A DNA stretch of 64,000 nt from NCBI GenBank assembly GCA_025200525.1, contig CM045758.1, positions 167,364,261 through 167,428,260 of the forward strand, given 5' to 3'. How positions within the stretch are numbered: position 1 is the first letter of the stretch; each line of letters begins with the position of its first letter. A program made the translations under genes and the position numbers. This DNA comes from Camellia lanceoleosa. Its lineage: Eukaryota > Streptophyta > Magnoliopsida > Ericales > Theaceae. Under the pieces are notes generated by a model. The model saw only the letters and a program-made list of their open reading frames with translations, had not been told where the DNA came from and ran no database searches. Shown here piece by piece: positions 53,883 to 64,000 of this stretch.

Positions 53883-54458
53883 GATAGTAATGGGCGGCAG
53901 ATCAAAGGGAAACTTGAAACTGCGGCCATGACTGTTGGGTTAGAAACCATTCTAAAAGAATAACTGCAATGAGAAACAAGCCTGTTTGGTTTCGCTTTTT
54001 GAAATTAAATTTTTTAGAAAATTTTAGGCTTCATGTTTAGTTATCCAAAAAATCAAGGAATTTCAAAACTCAATTTTCTGGATGCACTTTAGAAATAAAA
54101 ATATTCGGACTCTGCTTGGTTTATTTTTCAAATCACAATTTGATAGTCTAAAATCCAAAAGGTAATTTGGTTTTGGGTTTTCAAACCTATATTCAACTCA
54201 ACCATTTGAAAACTCTTTTCAAAATTCGTAAGTAAACAAGTTTTAAAATTTTAAAACTCCTTCAAAATTTATAATTAAATAAGTTTTAAATTTTCAAACT
54301 ATTTTCAAAATTAATAACCAAATAAGTTTTAAATTTGCCCTCCTTTGGTTTATGTTTTGAGATATCATTTCAAAAATAATTTTTTGAAGAGAATTTCAAA
54401 ATTTTAAAATTTTGATTGTATATTTTGAAAATAGTTTTAGAATTTAAGATGATATGTA
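53883..54458. other. AT-rich intergenic DNA, no gene seen
   Basis: Contains many TTCAAAATT and AACAAGTTTTAAA words and a TGTTTGGTTTCGC-like start near 53980 of the kind found at MITE ends. No gene is recognised. Confidence 0.35.
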
Positions 54459-55185
54459 AGGCTGGGCATATAGTTATCTGACCCGTAGAAACTGTACCAA
54501 CCCGATCCGAACCACATACAAATAAGTAATTTCAAATGTAAGTAGGGTCGGATGTAGTTTAGATTATTCCTTCATTGAAGGTTGTGGGCGGTTGCAGGCC
54601 GATTGCTGGTTTCACCCTCACCCGCCTACACTAAACAATTTTATGTTTTTTTTAAAAGAACCTGGACCGTCTCTCCTCTCATATCTCACATATTCTGATT
54701 GTAATTGTATTCTGTTTCTAGTTTAACAACTGTGAAATGCTAAAAGGTGAATTAATGAGATTCCTTTCCTTAACGCAGTCTAATGTACACTTAGACAACC
54801 AGGCATTGTTCCTTTGGCTTATGTGAAAGTCATGAAGAAGCTGAACTTCTGTGGTTAAAGCATTCGGGTGTTGCTCAATTAGTGCTCTGCCTTTTTGGCT
54901 TTGAAGACGAAGTTCACCTCTGTTCTATGTTTTCCTTGACATTTTGAAATTCATAGACTGAAAATAGTGAAAATATTTTGCCCAAGTTTTGCTTTTTAAA
55001 GGAAAAAGACCAGTCCGCAAACCGCTCATATATCCGTGAATCCTATCTGCATAAATCGCAACACGTATTGCGGGCCATTATTGGCTCAATTTTCCTAAAC
55101 CACAAACATGCAGAAAGGTCCAAACTGCAAACCAAACCATCCAAAACCAATCCGCAACCACCCACTAATGATTTGATATTTTTTT
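54459..55185. repeat. Possible non-autonomous element with C-rich and G-rich ends
   Basis: GGCTGGGCATATAG with ACCCG nearby at the left is loosely opposed by CAACCACCCACTAATG at the right. The interior carries CCAACCCGATCCGAACC, 'GGGCGGTTGCAGGCCGATTG' and 'CCAAACCATCC' text, resembling the GCCC/ACCCG-rich ends of 8255-14659. Ends, class and duplication are unresolved. Confidence 0.3.
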
Positions 55186-55219
55186 GTAATTGAATAGATA
55201 GGTGTGAGAGAACGGATTA

Positions 55220-55617
55220 GGGAGACTGCTGCGCACTATATATAGCAGTCACTGTTGCACGATTAATGGAGCCTTTTTTGGCCTTCATTCTGACGATCCG
55301 AACCGTTCACTTTTTAAAAGATATTGAGTAGAATATACTTGTGACAATTCAAATTAATCGGAGATCGGAATCCTTTTCCTCCAGACATATTTGTATCTAA
55401 AAAATTGAATGGTAAATTTAATTTTAAGTATAAATATGAATACAAACATACCTGGATGAAAGGGATACCAAAGTCCGATCAACTTGAATTTTTGTGTGCA
55501 TATTCTACTCAATGTCTTCTAAAAATTGAACGATTTAGGTCGTTGGAATGAGATCCGACAAAAGACCCCATGGACTGCGCAACAGTCACTGCTATGCATG
55601 GTGTGCAACAGCCTCCC
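55220..55617. repeat. Hairpin MITE, 398 bp
   Basis: The left end GGGAGACTGCTGCGCA and 'AGCAGTCACTGTTGC' are matched on the other strand by GGGAGGCTGTTGCACA and 'AGCAGTGACTGTTGC'. The arms continue through GATTTAGG/CCGAACCGTT text to a centre near 55400-55430. Layout and size resemble the Mutator-type MITE at 52609, but no 9-bp duplication is preserved. Confidence 0.6.
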
Positions 55618-55694
55618 AAACTGGTGAGAGAAAAAGTGATTGAAAAATAGAGAAGGGAGAGAAAAAAATGATTGATTAATGTGTAGTAAAAAAA

Positions 55695-56037
55695 AGGTAA
55701 ATTACAAATACGCCTCTTGAGGTTTGCTTAAAGTATAAATTGCCATTTGAAAAATTACAAATACCCTCTTGTCAGATTTTTTTTTTTTTACTTAACAGAA
55801 TTAACTAAAAAAATGAAATTCATAATTACTCTCTCATGTAATAATAAAATTATCTAAATTATTAATTGAAATATATTTCTAATATTATTAAAAACTATTA
55901 ATTGACTTCATGATTTATTAATAAAAGGAACGATTTGTTATGAAATTAGAAATCTCAGGGGGTAGAATATAATTTTCAAAACTACAAGGATGATTTGTAT
56001 TTTAATCAAACCTCAGGGGTGTATTTGTAATTTACCT
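55695..56037. repeat. Fold-back element, 343 bp
   Basis: AGGTAAATTACAAATACGCC and its inverted partner AGGTAAATTACAAATACACC form the ends, followed by '(T)GAGGTTTG.TTAAA'. The A-rich flanks make the target duplication ambiguous. Text is similar in style to 57482-58978 but distinct. Confidence 0.65.
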
Positions 56038-56869
56038 AAAAAGAAAAGTGATTTTGGTTTTTTTTTTTTTTTTTGTAAATTTTTTTCTAACTATGGGCCA
56101 AATAATTTGTTATGTTTTAGATGTATATATGAGATCATAAAAATATATGTAAATAGTAAACAAAATATAAAGAAATGGAAAACAAATGTAATGAACATGA
56201 AACGTTATCTAGATTGGATTAAGTAGATATAATCGAGAAAAGCAATTTTAAAATTTTAAAAACGTTCTTACGAACTAATATGTACGTATGAAACTCTATC
56301 ACATAGATTATATTAGATCTTGTTACAAAGTACATTTAGATTATGTATATAAAAAAAAATAGATAAAAATATAATGATAAAAACTAAAAATAAAGTTAAC
56401 TATAATATTGTAAAAAGTTTTGACTACAAGACCCAAAAAAAAAAAAAAAAGGCTCAAATTAAAAATTAGTTTTGAAAATTCTTAACCAAACAAGTTTTCA
56501 ATTTACAAATTTCTAAAAATTACTTTCAAAATATAAAACTCAAAAAACTAGTTTCAAAATTCATAATTAAGTTCATGTTTGGTAAACATTTTGGGGCTTA
56601 AAAAACACACAAAATGACAAAATAAGTTATATAAGTTAATAATATAAAATTTCATATCCAAATCATAATCATTACACTTTTTCTCTCATAAAAATCAAAA
56701 AAATTCAAAAATAAAAACTAAACAAGGCTAAAAAAATTTTAACTTAAAAAAATTGACTACCGTAATTAATGCCAAATGAAATTTAAATAATTTTTAAAAT
56801 TCTTTTCAAAATTTATCTTCCAAAATGAATCAATAATGCTTGGGAGCGAATTACCTCCTCCCGAATCCC
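56038..56869. other. AT-rich intergenic DNA, no gene seen
   Basis: Only A/T-rich sequence with short frames of low complexity. Words such as CAAACAAG and TTTTCAAAATT are frequent. Confidence 0.4.
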
Positions 56870-57070
56870 CAAATTTGCAAACGACGAGAGAGAGAGAGAG
56901 AGAAGAGAGAGAGGCTCGAGCTCGGAGCTCGGAGAAGAGGAGGAGCTGTCGCTCGTCAGAGGAGGAGCTTCGTCGCCGTCGCTGTCAGCGTCCGATCGTC
57001 TCGATTTTGTGAGCCCCCTCCAGTCCCTCCTCCTCCTCCTCCTCCCCCTCCTCCTCCTCCCTTCTTCTGA
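56870..57070 (+). other. GA/GC-rich gene-like island, third case
   Basis: A GAGAGAGA run is followed by GCTCGGAGCTCGG, GTCGCCGTCGCTGTCAGCG, TCCGATCGTC and CCTCC/CTCCTC repeats. The block order resembles 8685-9060 and 23355-23700. The plus-strand frame (from 56840, 76 codons) gives Arg/Glu-rich then Pro-rich low-complexity peptide and is not called as a protein. Confidence 0.4.
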
Positions 57071-57481
57071 TCTGCAAAAAAAAAAAAAAAATAAGACTTC
57101 AAAACAACGAGATGTTTAGATTATGGGGATTCGAGAGGAAATTGAGTCACAGAAGCATCACTCATTAATTTCAATATTAAATCAAATAGAGCTTTTATTT
57201 ATTGCTGAATGATTGGTTGTACGTTAGACCGAAAATCCAAAGCATCTCAGTGAGTCATTGGGGCAATTTGGAATGATCGGTAAAAAAGTCAGTTTTTTAA
57301 TTTTTTAATATTTTTAGTCAAAAAAACTTAATTTTTTTTACCAAAAGCAATCCAATATTTTGCCAAAAAAACACCAAAAAAGTTAAAAATCTAAAAAACT
57401 AAACTAATTTTTTACCAACTTTCCAAAGTACTACATTATTTTGGAGGAAATTTTTGAATTTTTGTTCCAACATACAAGAAA
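57071..57481. other. AT-rich intergenic DNA, no gene seen
   Basis: 57254-57430 has weakly inverted 'TTGGGGCAATTTGGAATG' and 'CCAACTTTCCAAAGTA' ends around A/T runs and may be an old MITE. No gene is seen. Confidence 0.3.
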
Positions 57482-58978
57482 GGGTAAATTACACTGACTC
57501 CCCCTGAGATTTATATTTATTACAGTTTTTTTTCTCACCTTTTGAAAATTACATCTCTCCCTAAGGTTTAAAGTTTCACTGCAGATTTCTCCCTTCAGAA
57601 ATATAATTTTTTTAAATACCAATTTTTGCCCTCATGGGTAAATCACATTGACACCCCTCACATTTTAAAAATTACAATTCCCTCCCTAAGGTTTAAAGTA
57701 GTATTATTAATTACCCCATCAGCTAGTATTAGTTGGAAAAAAAATTCATTGAAAAAAAAAATTAAATGAAAAAAAAATTTTGTTAGTAGAATTTTTAAAT
57801 TTCTGTTTAAAAACTAACGTAAGCTCATTTTTTGAATTTACATTTTTTTTCCTCAAATTTACAAACTAAGACAATTATTTATAAACCAAAAAAATTATCA
57901 AATAAGTTTTATGACAATTTTAAAAATTTTTGTAAATATAAATTAAAACTGAAAATGAAAAGGTTACCAAACAGGCTTCAGATAGTAAAAATATTGTAAA
58001 ATTAACAAATAATTAAATAAGTTACTAACGTAAGAAATGACTTAATAAAAGATTTTTAGGCTATGTATGGTTTGATTTTTAAAATTTTTTTAAAAAAATT
58101 AAAAATTAATTTGGTTAAAAAATAAAAAAATAAAAAATAATTATCATTTTTATATAATTTTTATCTTTTGGGTGGTTAGAAATAATTTTTTACAAATTAA
58201 ATTAAAACAGTCATACGTATGTATATAACCAGCCCAAAAGTTAAAATAATAATTATTTTTCACCCTTAAATGATAATTTTTTTTTATTTTTCATTTCTTA
58301 ACCAAATTAATTTTTAATTTTAAAAAAATTCTAAAAATCAAACCATACGTAACCTAAGAATCTTTTCATAAGTTATTTCTTACATTGGCAATTTATTTAA
58401 TTATTTGTTAATTTTACGATATTTTTACCATCTGAGGCCTGTTTGGTGACTATTTCGTTTTCAGATTTCAATTTATATTTACAAAAATTTTAAAAACTAT
58501 CATAAAAACTTATTTGATAATTTTTTTGTTTATAAATGGTTGTCTCAGTTTGTAAATTTGAGAAAACTTGTAGATTCAAAAAGTGAATTCACGTTGGTTT
58601 TTAAATAAAAATTTAAAAATTTTACTAACAAAAAAATTTTTCAATTAATTTTTGTTTTCAATTAATTTTTTTTTCAAATAATTTTTTTTCCAATTAATTA
58701 ATTTTTTCAATGAATTTTTTTCTCAACTAATACTAACCGAGAGGGTAATTGGTAATACTACTTTAAACCTTAGGGAGGGGATTGTAATTTCTAAAATGTG
58801 AGTGGTGTCAATGTAATTTTCCCAATGAGGGTAAAATTGGTATTTAAAAAAATTAAATTGCTGAGAGGGAAAATCTGTAATGAAACTTCAAACCTCAATG
58901 GAAAATATGTAATTTCCAAAATGTGAGGGGAGAACTATAATAAACATAAATCTCAGGGGGTGTCAGTGTAATTTACCC
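57482..58978. mobile_element. Fold-back Mutator-type element, 1497 bp
   Basis: GGGTAAATTACACTGAC at the left is the inverse of the right end GTCAGTGTAATTTACCC. The arms of some 270 bp stay similar through CCTAAGGTTTAAAGTA and CTAGTATTA words, and the centre is also largely palindromic. TACAAGAAA at 57473-57481 and TACAAAAAA at 58979-58987 form a 9-bp duplication with one mismatch. No coding capacity. A truncated relative lies at 21945. Confidence 0.68.
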
Positions 58979-59080
58979 TACAAAAAAAAATTGAAACAAC
59001 CAAACAATAATTCATTTTCTAAAAACATTTTTTTAGAAATTTTTTTTTTTTTTGAAAATTAACTAGAAAAGTGAAACTAA

Positions 59081-59314
59081 GGCCTCGTTTAGGAACATAT
59101 TATTTTAGTAATTTTTTACTTTTTTAGCTAAAGTATGAGGTAAAAAAAAAAAAACTAGTATGTTAAAATGATTTTTTGATTTTTTACGAAAATATGTGCA
59201 AAAAGTAGAGATAAAATAGAATATTTGACTTTTTAGTATAGGTTATTAGCTTTTTAATTTTTTTTAGTAATTTTTTGACTTTTAGGCTAAAACACTCGCA
59301 TGCCAAACGAGGCC
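59081..59314. mobile_element. Harbinger/Tourist-type MITE, 234 bp
   Basis: GGCCTCGTTTAGG and, on the other strand, GGCCTCGTTTGGC form the inverted ends. TAA at 59078-59080 and 59315-59317 is the 3-bp target duplication of the PIF/Harbinger class (TTA/TAA). The inside is A/T-rich with TTTTTTGACTTTT words. Confidence 0.72.
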
Positions 59315-60969
59315 TAAATAGGCTAATGGTGATAATAATGGTAAGTTTTGATGGGTGAATTGAATTTTGAAATGAGGAAGAAAATAATTAAAGCTTAGAA
59401 AAAAAATATGTAGAGAGTTAAATATGAAAAATACGTATAAATAGTTTGGCTGTACCTTGAGAAAAAAAATATATACATATATATTTTAAGATTTAATGTA
59501 CGTTGTCCTTATTAGTAAAGTTATAATAAGGTATAATAAGAACTAAAATCTCAAAACTTTAGTTGGACATACTGAATTATTATTTAAGTGTAAATAGAAT
59601 CACCCTTTGTCATTAATCAAATGCTATATATGTGGTTTGGAAAATGATATACAATCTCACTTTCTACACCTATTTTCTAAACCCAATGATGTGTAAGTAA
59701 TATAATTGATTAATAATTAGAAAATCTATAAAAAAAGAATATTACTTTTAATATTTTAATTGGTTGTCACATTATTAACTTAAAAATTAGGTCTAATTTT
59801 TTTTATTTTAGATAGTAATGTCATGTGGTTAATGAGTCCAGCAATCTGAAGGACCCTAAAGAGCTGGGTACTTGAATGGGCCACATGACATCATGCCCAC
59901 TTTGATATCTTTTAGTAAAAACTGTGTTTAGAGCATCTCTAGTGTTTTTTTTTTTTTTTTTTTGGTACAAATTTAGATTCAAAGTTTTATTTGATACCAA
60001 GTGTTCCAACGCTAAATTTTTAATTTTTGTTAAATAACCAATCGACTGAGAAGACGACCAGGAGAATGTCCAGAAGCGTTAGTGCGGCCTAGTGTAAATT
60101 TTCTTTAAATATTTTCCAATTTGGTTGTCTATTCATACATCCAGTCGTCTATCAATAGTGACTTAAGTAGATTCGAAGAAAAGTTAAATATTTCTTTGAT
60201 TTGATGGGAAAATAGGGCTTCCTTTATTTGATATAAATTTGGTGAAACAGTTGAAACACCATTTTCATAAAATTTAAATTGGATGAAAGATTTGAGTTTG
60301 TGTTGAAGATGGTCTTTAGATGTTAGAATTTGTTGAGACGGAAAAAAATTTAGAGAACAGAAAATAAATTCTTTTTCATTTCTTGTTTTCCTTCACAAAT
60401 CTGCAATGAATAAAAATAATGACTGACTAATATTCACAATTCACAGTAAATTTATTCTCAGAGTGCATGAAACTCTGAGTGTAAGTCCAGAGAATTGGAT
60501 TGGGCTCAAGACTTACCTAGGCCCAACCCAGTAGTTTTCAAACCTACCCAACCCCAGCCCAAGCTTAATAGATTTGCTAAAAAATAAACAATAAATATTA
60601 TTTGAAAACTATATGATTCATTTTTTGGGAGATAATAATGTAATAAATTAATGTGACTATGGTTGTCGAATAGATTTTATTTTTTTCATAAACGATCTAC
60701 ACATTGTGATATAAAAAATAATGATTTGAATAATCAAAGTAAAACTCATGATAACTCCCAACACGGTTTAGTTATCCACTATCTACTATCTACTACTATT
60801 AAAAAAGAGCAAAGACTGGATGATGTTTTCTACACTTCTTTATTCTAGAAATAACCTCTCTTAATGTTCTATTTACTTGTAAACTAGCAGTTGACCTGTG
60901 CAATGCACGTGTTATTTTATTTTATTTTTTTTTAAATATTTGATGGTACAATATGTGTTATAAAAGAAT

Positions 60970-61011
60970 AATTTTAATTTTAATTTTAATTTAAAATTAA
61001 AATTAAAATTA
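60970..61011. repeat. AATTTT/AAAATT palindrome
   Basis: Three ATTTTA units are followed by their exact mirror TAAAAT units, forming a near-perfect 42-bp palindrome. Confidence 0.8.
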
Positions 61012-61874
61012 AAGTATGATTTTAATTATTTATTTTGATAAAAGTGTCATTTGTTGTAGTGGCATTTGGCTACTGATGTTTTTCTGCAAGAGTGTATGGA
61101 GTTATAATTGAGATGAAGCTTTAATGACTCTTATACTTTTTCTATTTTGATAACTTTATTTTTTGAATGAATTTTGATGTTGATTGGAATTATGTTTGAT
61201 TGTTTCTTCTTGTATTAAAAAAAAAAAAAAAAAAAAAAAACTCAAGTTTGTTTATTGAATGCCATGTTATCTGTATAATTGAAACCATCATTCGTTTTGA
61301 ACAGAATTTAAAATCATCATATTTAGTATTAAAATACATGTACACGTACATTTGTGGATGTGTTCTTCCATGGAAATTGGCTACGCTTTATGGGTTAAGG
61401 ACAGTTGATGAATTTTTAGCCAAATGTCTATGTTGTTGTTTCTAGGTTTGCTTCCTATATATGTTCAAAGATTTTACTTTCATTTTGTCATTTGCATGAT
61501 TGACAATATCTTTCATCAAATAATCACATTAGCCTTAACGTATTACGAATCCGAAATTTTGAGGTTTCATATTTTTCTTTCCAATCCTATGTGATTTTTA
61601 TTAAGAGCAATGCTACATACCACTAATTTATCATCACTAACTCCACCACTAGTGAGGTGGCAATTGAAAAAAACAAAAAAAAAAAAAAAAAACAAAACAA
61701 ACACATAAAGCCAGTTGGGTTAGATTAAATACACATTAAATAGGTAATTACAAGTTTTTTTTGTTTTATTAATAGTAGAGTTACATATAACTTTAACTGT
61801 AACTCTAATATTAATCATTCATTATTATTGTCTTGTTTGTTCAAAGAAGTCCAAGATTGCATTAAAAAATAAAA

Positions 61875-61875
<1 letters not shown>

Positions 61876-61916
<41 letters not shown>
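61876..61916. repeat. TAA microsatellite
   Basis: About 13 TAA units pass into AAC repeats. Confidence 0.9.
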
Positions 61917-61919
<3 letters not shown>

Positions 61920-62215
61920 CAATAACAATAACAAGACAATGCGTTTAGATTATGGGTTTTAAAAGCAAAAATAAAATGTGAAAAAAATATATATTCATTT
62001 TATTTTTATTTCCCTCGCTTTTTCCTCTCTTTTTTTTCTAAATTTCTATTAAAATTTATGATCTAAATACAATTTAAATATTTAAATATTATTATGAATA
62101 TTACCACACACAAAAAAATTCACGTGCACCACTACTAATAATAGTGGTGTTACATGCACCAATTAGTATACACACTGATATACCAATTAGTATTATGATA
62201 TTATTATTGATCACA

Positions 62216-62221
62216 TTTATT
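62216..62221 (-). terminator. Possible polyadenylation signal
   Basis: AATAAA on the minus strand, about 100 bp after the stop of the exon at 62321-62812. The surrounding DNA is A/T-rich, so the word could be there by chance. Confidence 0.35.
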
Positions 62222-62320
62222 ATATAAGTTATAAATATCTAAAATTATAGAATTTATAACTTAGAGGTGGTTCCTTGCGGTGAAACCTTTTAAAAAGGAT
62301 GTTGATATAACTAACAAGGA

Positions 62321-62812
62321 CTAGTTTGAAAATTTGGTACGATGGGCAATTTGACGAGCGAGAGTCTCCCCATCAGGCAACGGTGCAACGTAGCACCGAT
62401 GGCCATCAGTGCTGAAGGGGGCACTGCCTCCGGAGCTAAAAACCAAATCGATGAACCAACCAGCAAATGCCCCAATAATAAAGGCGCCTACGATGCTACA
62501 TACGATTCCTGTCACAGTCACGAACAAAGACGATGCAGCAACACCGACCAATCTAGATGTCAAGGCAGCTGAAACAACTGATCCTAGCGCTGCACCACCC
62601 ATTGAGGCTACACTCACAACAGCTTCATGTGTTGCAGCTTGAATGATGTGATCAGATGAAAATATGTCCCAAACCATCATGCCTGCAGAGAAAAGGAACA
62701 CTGCTATGCCAGCAACTTTTAAGGCCTTTGATGGCATCTTTCCTAAGGCCTTTGATATCTTCTTCGTTGCATCTATTCCTCGCCCGGATGCCTCAATGAT
62801 TGCCTCATACAC
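62321..62812 (-). CDS. Last exon of a small membrane protein gene, family not recognised
   Basis: An open frame of 163 codons plus stop stands out from the AT-rich surroundings by its balanced composition. It opens at GTG directly after a CAG-like TAG acceptor (TGATGTAG/GTGTATGAG) preceded by a T-rich stretch, so it is more likely an internal splice junction than a start; upstream exons would lie at higher coordinates, perhaps outside the window. The peptide has a basic N-terminal part (K17-K32), a hydrophobic segment at about 33-51 (VAGIAVFLFSAGMMVWDIF) and Gly/Ala/Ser-rich hydrophobic segments at about 65-85 and 88-125 with glycine-zipper-like spacing (GAFIIGAFAGW). It ends in a polar tail. 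This suggests a membrane protein. I cannot name it. Confidence 0.55.
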   Translation of the reverse strand: MYEAIIEASGRGIDATKKISKALGKMPSKALKVAGIAVFLFSAGMMVWDIFSSDHIIQAATHEAVVSVASMGGAALGSVVSAALTSRLVGVAASSLFVTVTGIVCSIVGAFIIGAFAGWFIDLVFSSGGSAPFSTDGHRCYVAPLPDGETLARQIAHRTKFSN

Positions 62813-64000
62813 CTACATCACGCATAGTAATGTCAAAATCAGTAAAAAAGCAAATAAGAAAGCTGTTTTTTTTTTTTTTTTTTTTGGGGGTTTAAATGAA
62901 AATAAAAATATATTTAGTGTACACGTGTTTTTTTTTTTAAAAAAAAATGAGAGGAGGATGGTGGTAGCTGAAGGTTGCCATTGCCAATGATCAGAAATAG
63001 TGGTTGGCTGTTGAAGGTGCGAGGACTTGTTGGAAGTGGCGGCTGGAGGTGGGGGTCCATTAGAGATGGTCGAATTGGGCTGGGGTGGAAGAAAAGAATA
63101 AAAATTTTATTTTCAAAGTAATTAAAAAGTTCATTTTTTAATTTTTTTTTTAAAATTTAGGTTTCATTTGACAACGGTTAGAAAGTCAACATGTATTTTT
63201 TTTTTTAAATCTCAAATTATTTTAAAATGAACTTTTCATAAGAAGTCAACGTATGATTAAAAAAAATTATTTTCATATTTAAAAAAAAAAAGTCATGAGT
63301 CATCTACTAAATTTATTTTCCGTCAAAAAGCTCGAATTAATCAAATTTGCATATGTTCATTTTTATTTTTTTTACAAAAGTCAAAAATCTAGAAATTTAT
63401 CAAACAAACTAATTTTTTTTGTTGGCTTATTTTTAGCCAATAAGTGAGCTAACTTTCAAACAAATAGCAGAATTTATAAAGTTTTTTTACATTTTTCATA
63501 AGTAAAAATAGACACCAAATAATTTTCAAATATTTTTATAATATAAGCAAAAAAAAAAAAACTTATAAACGTAAACTTATTAAATGGGCCTAGATCTGGA
63601 CTATGATGTAATCATGAGGAAACAACCGTTTTTTTCTTGATGGGCCATTCCAAGGGCTCAAAACTGTTGTTAAGGGAAGTTGCAAATTTGATGGGCCATA
63701 TACCTCTAGTTTTTGTTCATCTTTCAGGTCTTTGAAAGGTCCATCAATTTTAAGCTTTTCCTTTTGGTACCTGCGTCACTCGTATTCATGCACCAATTGG
63801 GAATACAAGATTAGATTAAGGTGGAAAATATGCATGCATGTGTGATGTAGTCGGCCCAAGGCAAATGGGAACTCCGTGGTACATAAACATGTATGTTTAA
63901 ATGGTAAATGTAAAACATAAATTAGAAGAAAAAAAAACTGTAATTTTATGATCATGTTAGATTTGTGTTAAAAAAAATGAGCGATTTATTTAAAAATAAT
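62813..64000. other. Probable intron or upstream region of the membrane protein gene
   Basis: If the exon call is right, this is intron on the minus strand. It has T-runs on that strand near the acceptor (plus-strand A/T runs 62868-62885 and 62928-62948) and many TTTTCAAA-type words. No further exon with a convincing frame is seen before the window ends. 63000-63090 is G-rich (GGTGGGGGTCC) and unassigned. Confidence 0.35.

Larger units (their letters stand above)
59318..62215. other. AT-rich intergenic DNA with simple repeats
   Basis: No gene is recognised. It holds a short palindrome (60970-61011), an A-run of about 24 bases at 61217-61240 and a TAA microsatellite. GACCTGTGCAATGCACGTG near 60893 resembles the ends of some plant non-autonomous elements. 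GAGTCATGC-like text, GGCCCAACCC near 60523 and 'CCACTAGTGAGGTGG' near 61655 also recall dispersed repeats. Confidence 0.4.

Noticed and set aside
1..64000. tRNA or rRNA genes
   Set aside because: I saw no cloverleaf with A- and B-box words in a plausible arrangement and no rRNA text. The only tRNA-related matches are the short primer binding sites of the retrotransposons.

Overview
The window is intergenic, transposon-dominated DNA from a flowering plant, most likely a eudicot. The plant assignment rests on Ty1/copia and Ty3/gypsy pol genes with plant-type domains, CACTA, Mutator-like and Harbinger-like elements with matching target-site duplications (TSDs), GT-AG introns, and long AT-rich stretches with CT/GA microsatellites. 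The species cannot be named from the sequence. Only one piece of a probable host gene is seen: a last exon at 62321-62812 on the minus strand, whose upstream exons would lie beyond the right edge.

Layout, left to right. 1-8254: AT-rich DNA with small repeats, including a Mutator-type MITE fragment at the left edge, two copies of a dispersed 'AGTCC' repeat and a 327-bp CACTA MITE. 8255-14659: a Mutator-like element with a 10-bp duplication that carries a GA/GC-rich gene-like fragment. A young but broken Ty1/copia element (9130-14423, minus strand, TSD GTAAT) sits inside it. 14790-26584: a LINE-like 3' end, microsatellites, an LTR fragment, a 1172-bp CACTA element packed with subterminal repeats (18276-19447), and interleaved dispersed repeats. 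26585-30745: a 4161-bp CACTA element with no recognisable transposase, followed by a 386-bp CACTA MITE.

32088-53882 is the most structured part. A roughly 1.09-kb host segment occurs on both sides of a Ty3/gypsy element of the Tat-like type (33175-52383, minus strand). The right copy still reads straight through the insertion point, so the arrangement looks like an unequal exchange between an occupied and an empty allele. The gypsy element carries gag, protease, RT, RNase H, a second RNase H and integrase, all broken. It also has an intron-containing accessory gene on the opposite strand (35174-37219) and two tandem-repeat arrays. A 7.4-kb non-coding LTR retrotransposon (38616-46012, LTRs about 2.4 kb, TSD ATTTC) has landed inside the gypsy integrase region. 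A 400-bp Mutator-type hairpin MITE (TSD TTTAGTTTA) sits inside the right copy of the duplicated segment.

53883-64000 holds several fold-back elements (55220, 55695, 57482), a Harbinger-type MITE (59081), a third GC-rich gene-like island (56870) and the probable host exon.

No new cellular system is seen. The notable content is the order of nested insertions, the antisense gene of the gypsy element, the duplication with an empty-site signature, and a set of precisely bounded non-autonomous DNA transposons.
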